This document shows positions 1 to 8,286 of a stretch of 49,729 nucleotides of DNA, piece after piece. The notes under the pieces are model-generated. The model searched no databases, was not told where the DNA came from, and saw only the letters and a program-made list of their open reading frames with translations. The position numbers and the translations under genes are program-made. Each line of letters begins with the position of its first letter. The first letter of the stretch is position 1. Source of the DNA: Rhodopseudomonas sp. AAP120 (lineage in GTDB: Bacteria; Pseudomonadota; Alphaproteobacteria; Rhizobiales; Xanthobacteraceae); assembly GCF_001295845.1 (NCBI RefSeq), contig NZ_LJIC01000089.1:1-49729 (forward strand). Reading direction: 5' to 3'.

Positions 1-432
1 GCCGACGGGCATCGTGGATGTCCGACCCAAGCTTACGCAGTGCCCGCCGCACCGCAGCGGGAGGGTTGTGTGGAGTGGGCACTTTGACACCTTCGCACTA
101 CAAATTGAGTGAATATGTAGCACGAAGATTACAATTTTTCCAGACCCTCAAGGCTGCGGCCCCAGCAGAGCGAGAAGGTTTTATTTTACCGCCATCGCGG
201 CGGCGTCGACCCGGGAGATTCCGAACGTCGGCGATTGCGGCGACAGTGGCTTTCCGCACACACCGCTAACGCCGTGATTCGCTGGCTTGGCCTGTACGAG
301 CGTCCCGCCAATGGAACTTTGTTGGATCCAAGAAATCCAACCCTGTCAAAGGCTTACTTCTGGTGGAAGAGAGTTCCTTTCCGCCATTGGGGATTGCCGC
401 TAGATTCCAGATTTTGCGTTCTTGAGAAACCA
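1..432. other. Leader region upstream of the Argonaute gene, no convincing gene
   Basis: I see no credible gene here. Reading frames can be opened with TTG starts but the translations are Arg/Pro-rich and show no motif. An AT-richer patch around 100-140 contains TTGAGT at 105-110 and TACAAT at 130-135. Their 19-bp spacing is too long for a good promoter, so this is only a weak candidate. The Argonaute frame stays open back to a TTG at 235, but its homology begins after the ATG at 433. Confidence 0.4.
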
Positions 433-2739
433 ATGGTTCACACGACCCGTCGATCCCGAGCGCTCATCACCAACGGCTTTGTCGTTGAAACCCCGGACCT
501 CATCGAACTCGTAGTCCGTGAAATGCCAAGCCCCTCCGAAGTAAAGGCGGAGCGCGAGCGGCTGCAGGGATTCTGGTTTGTACACTGGGCGGGGGGCAAG
601 CTTTACCATTTGCGTCTGCGCGCCGGCGGCCCGAACGTTGACGGCGAGCAACTGTCAGCTTCAGCTGCGCAGTACGGATGGCTCCTGCGCTCGCGCGTCG
701 AAGATGTCATCGGGGTCGCGCTACCGAAGTATAATCCCATCCGGCGGCGGCCTTTCACATTCCTTGCGCAACACACCGAGCTCATCGAACCAGCCGCCGA
801 AAAAGCACGCATCAACCATCCGCTCATCGATCAGTTCACGGTCACTCCGCGCTTCATACTGAACCCAAAGACCTATGAGCCGGTTGACGGGCAATCGAAG
901 CTCGGCATCTTCATCAACGTTGAAATGCAGTTCGATATTTCGGCACCTTTGAATGAGCTTCAGAAGGCCAATATCGATCTCACGGGGCTCCATGTAGTCC
1001 GGCGGCAACACGAGCCGGGCAAGCGCCGTCTCGTCGGCCGTATCGCGCGTGTCGAAGGCAATGTCACTTACCTCTCTGAAAGTACCGACGGCGCGTCGTC
1101 GATAGAGACCGAACAGGTCAAGCTGGAAGGGTCGAAGGAAGGCGTTGCACGCTGCCTGACCACTATCCTCGGGCCGGGCCAGTATCGGTCCTTGATGGTC
1201 GCGCTCGACGACGAGCAGGCCGGTTACCTGTTGGGGCCTGAGTTCGATGAGGTCGTGGCCAAACTCGGAACGCTGCTTTCCCGAACAAAGCTTCCAATCG
1301 CGCTCGGGCAGGAGGCGAAGATCGGTGACCGCATCGTACTCGCCAACAGTGACACGTCGGAGACTGTCTATGTGGCTCCGCCCGTTGATTACGTCTTTGA
1401 CCGGACGGGAGCGCAGAGCAGCGCGTTTGCCTGGCCGGGGCTTACGCAGTTCGGGCCATTCGACCGGACTACCTTCGCGAATAAGTCGCCGCGCCTTCTG
1501 GTCGTATTTCCAGCCTCGACACAGGGGAAGGTGGAGGCGTTCCTGCGCGCGTTCCGCGACGGGCTTGGGGCTAATCACCGCGGCTTCGCTCGGGGTTTCA
1601 GGGACCTGTTCGGGCTCGTGAACCTCGAGTTCGTAATGTGCCCGGTTCAGGTTCAAGTATCGGACAGGGCCGGCTCGGAGGCTGCCTATCGCAGCGCCAT
1701 TGAAAACCGCTTGTCCGCCGTCGAAGATGTGCAGGGCGCGATCGTTGTTCTTTTCGAAGAGCACGCCCACCTGAAGGGACTTCAGAATCCGTATCTGCGA
1801 ACTAAGGCCCTGCTGTTGACGCTCGGGATTCCTGCGCAAGAGGTCCGCATGCCGACCGTCACGCAGATGCCGGGCAACCTGCAATACACGCTTCAGAATT
1901 TTGCGGTCTCCGTTTACGCGAAGCTAAACGGGACCCCATGGACCGTAAACCAGGACAAGGCGATCAGCGACGAACTGGTTGTCGGCATGGGCTTTGCGGA
2001 ATTTTCCGGAAGCCGCTTCGAAGACCGTCAACGATTCGTCGGTATTACGACCGTCTTCAGCGGGGACGGCACCTATCTTCTCGGCAACGTGTCGAAGGAG
2101 TGCAGTTACGCCGACTATCCGAAGATGGTGCGGGAATCCATGCTGTCGGTGCTTCGCGAACTGAAGACGCGGAACAATTGGCGGCCAGGAGACACGGTGC
2201 GGGTGATCTTCCACGCCCATCGGCCGCTCAAGCGCGTGGATGTCGGCAAGATCGTCTTTGCCTGCGTGCGCGAGATTGGCGCAGAACAGGTGCTTCAGAT
2301 GGCATTCGTTGCCGTCTCGCACGATCATCCGTTCATCATCATGGACCGCGCGGAGAAAGGTGAACCGATCAAACGCGACAGCGATATCATGAAGGGCGAG
2401 TTCGCCCCGATGCGCGGCACCATCGCGCGCATAGGCAAGTCGACGCGTCTGCTCGCCACCAACTCGCACAAGCTGATCAAGCGGGCCAATTCACCCCTGC
2501 CTGCACCATTGCTGATCAGCCTGCACCCGGACTCGACCTTCAAGGATATAGACTACATTGCCGAGCAGACGCTGAAGTTCACGAGTCTGTCATGGCGGTC
2601 GACGTTGCCGGCACGCACCCCTGTGACGATCTTTTACTCCGAACGCATCGCCGAACTCCTCGGCCGACTCAAGGATGTGCCGGATTTCTCGACCACGGCG
2701 CTATCGGTGAAGCTGAAATGGAGCCGGTGGTTCCTATGA
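433..2739 (+). CDS. ago: Long-B prokaryotic Argonaute, catalytically inactive PIWI (RsAgo-like)
   Basis: This is a prokaryotic Argonaute of about 768 aa. The family uses a small nucleic-acid guide to find complementary invader DNA; the R. sphaeroides relative uses RNA guides against plasmid DNA. The N-terminal part carries WFVHW and RAGGPNVDGE, the middle carries FDRTGAQSSAFAWPGL and GPFDR, and the MID/PIWI part carries KLNGTPWTV, DELVVGMGFAEFSG, GDGTYLLGNVSKE and VIFHAHRPLKR, ending in KWSRWFL. These match my memory of RsAgo closely. The PIWI tetrad is broken: Gly520 stands where the first catalytic Asp belongs, and His-Ala-His (594-596) replaces the DG motif. It therefore probably binds but does not cut, and needs a partner effector. 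I chose ATG 433 because family similarity starts there, with a GAGAAA ribosome site; the frame is open back to TTG 235. The stop overlaps the next start (ATGA). Confidence 0.95.
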   Translation: MVHTTRRSRALITNGFVVETPDLIELVVREMPSPSEVKAERERLQGFWFVHWAGGKLYHLRLRAGGPNVDGEQLSASAAQYGWLLRSRVEDVIGVALPKYNPIRRRPFTFLAQHTELIEPAAEKARINHPLIDQFTVTPRFILNPKTYEPVDGQSKLGIFINVEMQFDISAPLNELQKANIDLTGLHVVRRQHEPGKRRLVGRIARVEGNVTYLSESTDGASSIETEQVKLEGSKEGVARCLTTILGPGQYRSLMVALDDEQAGYLLGPEFDEVVAKLGTLLSRTKLPIALGQEAKIGDRIVLANSDTSETVYVAPPVDYVFDRTGAQSSAFAWPGLTQFGPFDRTTFANKSPRLLVVFPASTQGKVEAFLRAFRDGLGANHRGFARGFRDLFGLVNLEFVMCPVQVQVSDRAGSEAAYRSAIENRLSAVEDVQGAIVVLFEEHAHLKGLQNPYLRTKALLLTLGIPAQEVRMPTVTQMPGNLQYTLQNFAVSVYAKLNGTPWTVNQDKAISDELVVGMGFAEFSGSRFEDRQRFVGITTVFSGDGTYLLGNVSKECSYADYPKMVRESMLSVLRELKTRNNWRPGDTVRVIFHAHRPLKRVDVGKIVFACVREIGAEQVLQMAFVAVSHDHPFIIMDRAEKGEPIKRDSDIMKGEFAPMRGTIARIGKSTRLLATNSHKLIKRANSPLPAPLLISLHPDSTFKDIDYIAEQTLKFTSLSWRSTLPARTPVTIFYSERIAELLGRLKDVPDFSTTALSVKLKWSRWFL

Positions 2740-3935
2740 ACGGCGTCGTTCTCAGCATCACGGCGGCTGTTCAGGATGAGGCCAACCGCATTTTGCGGGG
2801 CTCCGGTTCCTGGCCGACCGCTGCGGCGGGTCTTGCATCCAAGATATTGCAAAGAGACGCGACGCTTTCGGGTGGACCGTTTGATCGCCCGGTGACAAAC
2901 TCAACTGCAGCGCTGTTGCGCCGAACACCGGAACTGTCGGCATACGGCTATGTCATCGATCTCGCGCCCGCGGAGACGGTCGCGCTCTGGGTAGACGAGA
3001 TCGAGCATCTGCGGGGCAGGGAGATTTATCCCGCAGACCGCAATTCCTTTATCTTCAATCCCGTGGAAATTCTTGGCGTGAGCTTCGGCCTCTGTTCCGA
3101 AAAAGTGCCAACGGAACACCGGGAGTGGCTGGCCGGAATAATCTTGCGTGGATTTTCGCAAGGCCAGTTCAAGACGAACGTGTCACGGTTTGCCGCGCTA
3201 TCTGCACTGCACCTTCTGGATAAAGAAAAGGCCAAAAGCGTCGTCGTACCGGCAGTCGCCATCAGCGGGTTGCCGACGCATGAGGTCATCGTCGCCGCCT
3301 GCATCGATTTCGCCATTGGGCTTCCCGGCGGCGCGGTGGTGGGCGATCTTGAACAAGATCTCCTGAAGCGTCTGCTTTCCGGCGCGGTGAGCATCAACGA
3401 CGAAGCAGAAGCTGCCGCGCTTCTCATTCTGGTCAACCGGGTATCTGACCGCATCAGTCTCAGCTCGCCCGACAATGCCGTGGACCAGATTGTTGCGCTG
3501 TGCCGGCGCTTTCCGCTCTTCGCCGAGCGGTTGCGCAGCCGTCAGCAGCATCGCGCACCGTTTGAGATCAAGGACGAGTACGACGTTCAGGACTTGTTGC
3601 ACGCCATCCTCAAGCTGCATTTCGATGATGTGAGGCCCGAAGAACATACGCCAAGCTATGCGGGGTCGTCCTCGCGGGTTGATTTCCACCTGCCCAAAGA
3701 GCGCGTCGTCGTCGAGGCGAAAATGACGCGCGCGTCTCTCGGGCAAAAGGAAGTCGCAAACCAGCTGATCATCGACGCTAACCGTTATCGGACCGTGCCG
3801 GGCGTGGAGACGCTTATCTGCCTGGTGTACGACCCCGAGAAGCGCTGTCAGAATCCGACGGCTCTTGAGCGTGATGTAGAGGCGAGTGGAGCCCAACTGT
3901 GCGTAAAAGCAGTTGTATGTCCGCAAGGTCTTTAG
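2736..3935 (+). CDS. Argonaute-associated PD-(D/E)XK nuclease
   Basis: A 399-aa protein whose ATG overlaps the Argonaute stop (ATGA), so the two are translationally coupled. The N-terminal 270 residues are probably helical, with no motif I can name. The C-terminal part has a PD-(D/E)XK core: SSRVDFHLPKERVVVEAKM supplies the Asp and the E-x-K, followed by a helix (KEVANQLIIDANRY) and a strand ending LVYDPEKRCQNP. This fits the nucleases encoded beside inactive long-B Argonautes, which degrade DNA after the Argonaute detects an invader. I infer that this is the effector of the Argonaute; similarity of the C-terminal domain to broadly distributed restriction-like modules is also possible. An upstream in-frame start at 2592 lies inside the Argonaute gene and is unlikely. 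Confidence 0.85.
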   Translation: MNGVVLSITAAVQDEANRILRGSGSWPTAAAGLASKILQRDATLSGGPFDRPVTNSTAALLRRTPELSAYGYVIDLAPAETVALWVDEIEHLRGREIYPADRNSFIFNPVEILGVSFGLCSEKVPTEHREWLAGIILRGFSQGQFKTNVSRFAALSALHLLDKEKAKSVVVPAVAISGLPTHEVIVAACIDFAIGLPGGAVVGDLEQDLLKRLLSGAVSINDEAEAAALLILVNRVSDRISLSSPDNAVDQIVALCRRFPLFAERLRSRQQHRAPFEIKDEYDVQDLLHAILKLHFDDVRPEEHTPSYAGSSSRVDFHLPKERVVVEAKMTRASLGQKEVANQLIIDANRYRTVPGVETLICLVYDPEKRCQNPTALERDVEASGAQLCVKAVVCPQGL

Positions 3936-4032
3936 CGGCCAGCGGGTTGAGGAGTCTATCCGAAAACAGTTGGCGCCGCAACTCGCGCGGCGGAGAACGA
4001 GTAAAAGACAGACGTTTCAACGCCGGGGGGCA

Positions 4033-6006
4033 GTGCGTATCCAATCAATCTCGATCTCAGGGTTTCGCTCCTTCGGGCCAACGCCCCAGCGCGTGTCCCT
4101 GGCAGGCGATCTGACGACCATCGTTGGACCGAATGCATCCGGCAAGACGGCGCTGCTTCAGGCGCTCGCCAAAATGTTCGGCGTAACCCGAGCGCAGCGC
4201 ACGCTCCACCGATCCGATTTCCATTTGCCAAAAGACGTAGCGCCTGACGATCGGACGACACGGGACCTGTTCATCGACGTTGTCATCACGCTTCCCGAAC
4301 TGAAAGACGGTTCAGCGACTGCAGAGGCCGTTGCCCCGACGTTTCGGCATCAGCAGCTCGAAGGACCGAAGAAGGTACCTGCTTGCCGCCTGCGGTTGGA
4401 AGCTCGCTGGCAGGACGACGGCACGGCGGAAGGAGAGGTTACGCAAGAACTGTTTTGGGTCGATCATCTCAAAGAGAAGGTCGAGGCGGACGACAAACAC
4501 ACTGTCTCACCAGCCGACCGCGGGCTTATCCAGTTCTACTACACGCCGGCCTCGCGCGACGCGGCCACACAAATCCGCGCCACTACCGGCGCGCTTGCCG
4601 CTCGCCTCATCAAAGCGATCGAGTGGTCGAAAGGCACGCGTAAAGCTGTCGATGACGCGACAAAGAAGCTCTCTGATGCCTTCGGCGGCGAAGCCGCCAT
4701 CGATGCGATAAGCAAAGCGCTCAACGTGCGATGGAAGGAATTGCACGACGAGGAGACGGACACCGATCCAGGCCTCACACTCGTCAGCAAACGGTTCGAA
4801 GAGGTCGTTGCGCATATACAAGTGATGTTTCAGCACGGGCCAGCAAAGATCGAGCGCGGCCTGGATGTGCTGAGCGACGGTCAACAATCACTCTTCTATT
4901 TCGCTCTCGCCGCCGCGGTCTTCGATTTAGAGCGCGATGCTGTGGCCACCAAGATCGAGGGATTCCGCGCGGAAGAGTTGCGCATTCCTGCTTTGAGCAT
5001 CTTCGGCCTCGAGGAGCCGGAGAACCACCTATCACCATACTACCTTTCACGCATCGTCAAGCAGGTCCGCTCCATAGTCGGCGGAAATGCGGCGCAGGCG
5101 CTCATTACAAGCCATTCACCATCGGTGCTCAGCCGTATTGAACCGACAGAGGTCCGCTATTGCCGATGTGATCAAGATACGCGTGCTTCAACTTTGCGCA
5201 CGATCGAGCTTCCCTCCGGCGCGACTGAGGCGGCTAAATTCATCCGGGGAGCGCTCTTAGCGTTTCCGGAACTCTACTTCGCGCGCTTCGTCGTCCTCGT
5301 CGAAGGTGATTCCGAACGCATCGTCATTCCCCGGCTCGCGCAGGCGGAAGGGCTCACGCTCGACCCTTCCTTTGTGGCCATCGTGCCCATCGGCGGCCGC
5401 CATGTTCAGTATTTCTGGAAGTTATTGAACAATTTATCGATTCCCCATGCGACGCTCCTTGATCTCGATCTGGGCCGTAAGGACGGTGGCTACGGGCGGG
5501 TGTCGAACTCGCTAAAGGAGCTCGTCGCTCGCGGAGAAGACCAAGATACGTTGCTGAAGGGAAAGGATTTTGTTGTCGATCCAGATAAGATGAAGGGCTG
5601 GGACTCGTCTGATTGGAGCACGCTGAAAACCTGGGTGAATTTCTTGGAGCCATACGGAGTCTTCTACTCCGCTCCGCTCGATCTCGACATGGAGATGCTC
5701 TCGGCGTTCCCGGACGCGTACAAGGCAATCATCGCCAAAGGGGGCGGCCCCTCACTTACGCCGGACGAGGCGGTGGAAGTGGTGCTCGGCAAGGGCGGAA
5801 ACGGGATCGCAGAGTACAAGGCGGCCGAATTTGCTGGCTACAAAGCCCACATGCCCGCATACCGGTATCACTTTCTGACACGCAGCAAGCCCGCAACGCA
5901 CATCGAAGTTCTGGCACATCTTGACGATAAGGCACTCAAGAAAGGAATGCCGGACGTCTACCGACGGCTCATCAAACACATCGACGAAAACCTGAACCGG
6001 GACTAG
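4033..6006 (+). CDS. OLD-family ATPase/TOPRIM nuclease, GajA-like
   Basis: About 657 aa from the GTG at 4033. The N-terminal ABC-type ATPase starts at once with QSISISGFRSFG, then Walker A GPNASGKT, a signature region VLSDGQQSLFYFALAAA, Walker B ALSIFGLEEPENHLSP and the H-loop TSHSPSVLSRI. A C-terminal TOPRIM domain follows: FVVLVEGDSERIVIPRLAQ gives the Glu and LLDLDLGRKDG gives the DxD. This is the layout of class 2 OLD nucleases such as GajA of Gabija, which nick DNA under nucleotide control with a UvrD-like GajB partner, here the next gene. It is longer than typical GajA (about 580 aa). The frame is open back to ATG 3913, which overlaps the nuclease gene, but the extra 40 residues are Arg-rich and unlike the family, so I prefer GTG 4033. 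Confidence 0.88.
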   Translation: MRIQSISISGFRSFGPTPQRVSLAGDLTTIVGPNASGKTALLQALAKMFGVTRAQRTLHRSDFHLPKDVAPDDRTTRDLFIDVVITLPELKDGSATAEAVAPTFRHQQLEGPKKVPACRLRLEARWQDDGTAEGEVTQELFWVDHLKEKVEADDKHTVSPADRGLIQFYYTPASRDAATQIRATTGALAARLIKAIEWSKGTRKAVDDATKKLSDAFGGEAAIDAISKALNVRWKELHDEETDTDPGLTLVSKRFEEVVAHIQVMFQHGPAKIERGLDVLSDGQQSLFYFALAAAVFDLERDAVATKIEGFRAEELRIPALSIFGLEEPENHLSPYYLSRIVKQVRSIVGGNAAQALITSHSPSVLSRIEPTEVRYCRCDQDTRASTLRTIELPSGATEAAKFIRGALLAFPELYFARFVVLVEGDSERIVIPRLAQAEGLTLDPSFVAIVPIGGRHVQYFWKLLNNLSIPHATLLDLDLGRKDGGYGRVSNSLKELVARGEDQDTLLKGKDFVVDPDKMKGWDSSDWSTLKTWVNFLEPYGVFYSAPLDLDMEMLSAFPDAYKAIIAKGGGPSLTPDEAVEVVLGKGGNGIAEYKAAEFAGYKAHMPAYRYHFLTRSKPATHIEVLAHLDDKALKKGMPDVYRRLIKHIDENLNRD

Positions 6007-6008
6007 TC

Positions 6009-7913
6009 ATGACGCTCGTCAGCCGCCGGGTGCAGCCCGACCAATGGAAGCCGATCGACGTCGATGCGCTCGAACTGAATGCGCTCGACGTTGTTCACTC
6101 AACCGATAATCGGTGCGTTATTGCCGGACCGGGCTCAGGCAAGACAGAACTTTTGGCTCAGCGGGCATCATACTTGCTCCAGTGCGGCATCGCACCACCG
6201 CCGAAGCGAATTCTTGCCATCAGCTATAAGCGCGACGCCGCCTCCAATCTGGCAGCGCGCGTGAAGAGCCGCTGCCATCCCGATCACGCCTATCGCTTCG
6301 ACTCGTTGACCTTTGACGCTTTCGCAAAAAGTCTCATCGACCGGTTCGGACAGGCGCTGCCCGAGCGATGGCGACCGTGCCCCGATTACAAGGTTGTCGT
6401 CGATGCGTATGATCGGACGTTCGACGAGTTCCTGCGCTTTTTGTCGCCGCCGCCAAAGGCGATCGGGAGCCGGGCCGATGTCATGGCGATCCACTCGAAG
6501 GACTTCCAGCGTCGCTGGCTATTCGGGACGCCTCTGCCCGAGGGCGCCCCGACCATCACATCTCCCGGAGAATGGGCTGCCGACCAATTCTGGCAGTCAT
6601 GGCTACACGATCCAGGCGGATCGTCGCTGACTTTCCCGATGCTCAGCCGATTGGCGGGACTGCTGATTTCGAGCAATCCTATGGTCGGTCACGCCTTGCA
6701 GCTGACCTATTCTCATCTCTTCATGGACGAATTTCAGGATACGACCCAATCGCAGTACGACCTCGCGAAGGCGATCTTTCTAGGCTCCGATACCGTGGTC
6801 ACAGCGGTCGGAGATAACAAGCAGCAGATCATGCGGTGGGCCTTGGCGATGGACGACCCGTTCACGCCATTCGAGACCGAATTCAAGGCAAAGCGCACGC
6901 CGCTGCTCAACAACTACCGTTCCTCGCCGGACCTCGTCGCTATTCAGGACGTGCTTGCGAAAGCGCTTGACGCCAAGTCGTCAACGCCGGTGTCGAAGAC
7001 AAAAGGGACGGTGTCTGGCGACAGCTGCGCCGTTTGGGACTTCTCTACACCGGCCGTGGAGGCTGATCGCCTTGCAGAGTTTGTGGGCAAACAGATGGCG
7101 GAGCACAAGCTAACGCCCCGCGACTTCTGCATTCTCATTCGTCAGAAGGCCGGCGACTATATGAAGGTGCTGGAGCCAGCTTTCGCGAAGAAAAAGCTGC
7201 CACTTCGAAACGAGGTCGAACAGGTCGGCGAGGTGACGATGCAGGAACTGCTCGTCGAAGACCTCTCCGAATTCCTCATCGTGCTTCTGCGCCTGTTTAC
7301 CACGGTGCGCGCGGGGCGGCATTGGACGGCTTGCCTCGACATGATGTGTACGCTCAACGGCCTCGCGCTCGATGATGATGCGGGACGAGCTAAGTTGGTC
7401 AAACGGCTTAATGCCTTCGAAGCGGACTTCAGGAAGACCTATCCGGTCCCGGTGACTAGCCAGGCTGACGCAAAGAAGATTGTTCAGTCGCTGATCGCCT
7501 TCATCGGGAGGGCGAACATCCTTGCCGCGTCTCCCGCATATCGTCAGGGAGATTGGTTCGACAAAGTCAGCGATGCAGCGGCACTGCATTTGGAGGCAAG
7601 TTCAAGTTCCGCCGCGAACTGGACCGAAGCTCTCGATGAATACGAAGGCGTGCACACTGTGCCGCTGATGACGATCCACAAGAGCAAAGGCTTGGAGTAT
7701 CACACGGTCATTTTCGTTGGTCTTGATGACCAGGCGTGGTGGAGCTTCGCGAACGACAAGATCGAGGCCACGGCAGGGTTTTTCGTAGCGTTCACCCGAG
7801 CGAAGCAACGTGTGCTGTTTTCATATTGTGCGCAGCGCGGCGACCGCAGTAAGATAGCTGTCCTGTATCAGCTTTTAAGCAAGGCCGGCGTTAAGACAAT
7901 TAAGGTCGCTTAG
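6009..7913 (+). CDS. UvrD/Rep-type superfamily 1 helicase, GajB-like
   Basis: A 634-aa SF1A helicase starting 2 nt after the OLD stop. All the core motifs are visible: Walker A AGPGSGKTELLAQRA, motif II FMDEFQDTTQSQYDL, motif III AVGDNKQQIMRWA, motif IV LLNNYRSSPDLV, motif V MTIHKSKGLEYHTVIFVGL and motif VI FFVAFTRAKQRVLFSY. Together with the OLD protein upstream it forms the gene pair that defines Gabija, where GajB is thought to sense DNA ends or single strands and activate GajA. It is longer than typical GajB (about 500 aa). In this window it is the last gene of the Argonaute-nuclease-OLD-helicase run; the next gene is on the other strand. Confidence 0.9.
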   Translation: MTLVSRRVQPDQWKPIDVDALELNALDVVHSTDNRCVIAGPGSGKTELLAQRASYLLQCGIAPPPKRILAISYKRDAASNLAARVKSRCHPDHAYRFDSLTFDAFAKSLIDRFGQALPERWRPCPDYKVVVDAYDRTFDEFLRFLSPPPKAIGSRADVMAIHSKDFQRRWLFGTPLPEGAPTITSPGEWAADQFWQSWLHDPGGSSLTFPMLSRLAGLLISSNPMVGHALQLTYSHLFMDEFQDTTQSQYDLAKAIFLGSDTVVTAVGDNKQQIMRWALAMDDPFTPFETEFKAKRTPLLNNYRSSPDLVAIQDVLAKALDAKSSTPVSKTKGTVSGDSCAVWDFSTPAVEADRLAEFVGKQMAEHKLTPRDFCILIRQKAGDYMKVLEPAFAKKKLPLRNEVEQVGEVTMQELLVEDLSEFLIVLLRLFTTVRAGRHWTACLDMMCTLNGLALDDDAGRAKLVKRLNAFEADFRKTYPVPVTSQADAKKIVQSLIAFIGRANILAASPAYRQGDWFDKVSDAAALHLEASSSSAANWTEALDEYEGVHTVPLMTIHKSKGLEYHTVIFVGLDDQAWWSFANDKIEATAGFFVAFTRAKQRVLFSYCAQRGDRSKIAVLYQLLSKAGVKTIKVA

Positions 7914-8286
7914 CGATGTGAAGCCGGCACGCGTATTGGGCGACAGGCACATCCGGATCGTCTTGCGCCGTCGCCATCAGATATGACTGAGCGTCATTCG
8001 CGATCGGGGATGATGGGTAAACTACGCTGACATGCAAAAATGCACGCTGAGGGCCATACGTTGTGTTCGCCGGCGAGTGTCAATGCAGATGCGTTATCGA
8101 TGCTGATGGTCTTTTTTTGGTTGCTTTCGCGTGATCGGATTCACCGTCGCACGGCCAGTTTTTTCAGTCGAATCTTAAAGCGCCCGACTTGGTATCGCCA
8201 ACGGGTACCGTGATGTCGCGAGCGCTTCGGCGTTAACCGAAGCGCTCCTGTTGCGCAGATAGTTATTCTAAGAGGTCTACTTTATT
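7914..8286. other. Convergent intergenic region
   Basis: Non-coding by eye, lying between the helicase and the leftward ParB-like gene. It contains a perfect inverted repeat (listed separately) and a T-run near 8110, but no RNA gene or transposon end that I recognise. Confidence 0.4.
8220..8247. repeat. Perfect inverted repeat, possible terminator
   Basis: GAGCGCTTCGG and CCGAAGCGCTC form 11-bp arms around the 6-nt loop cgttaa. It lies 40 nt past the ParB-like stop and about 300 nt past the helicase stop. No T-run follows on either strand, so it is at best a weak or factor-assisted bidirectional terminator, or a protein site. Confidence 0.6.

Noticed and set aside
18-269. Rightward 83-codon frame at the left edge
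   Set aside because: It is Arg/Pro-rich, lacks any motif or ribosome site, and overlaps the probable Argonaute leader.
721-1884. Leftward 387-codon frame opposite the Argonaute gene
   Set aside because: It is a shadow of the Argonaute coding strand in GC-rich DNA; its translation has no recognisable domain.
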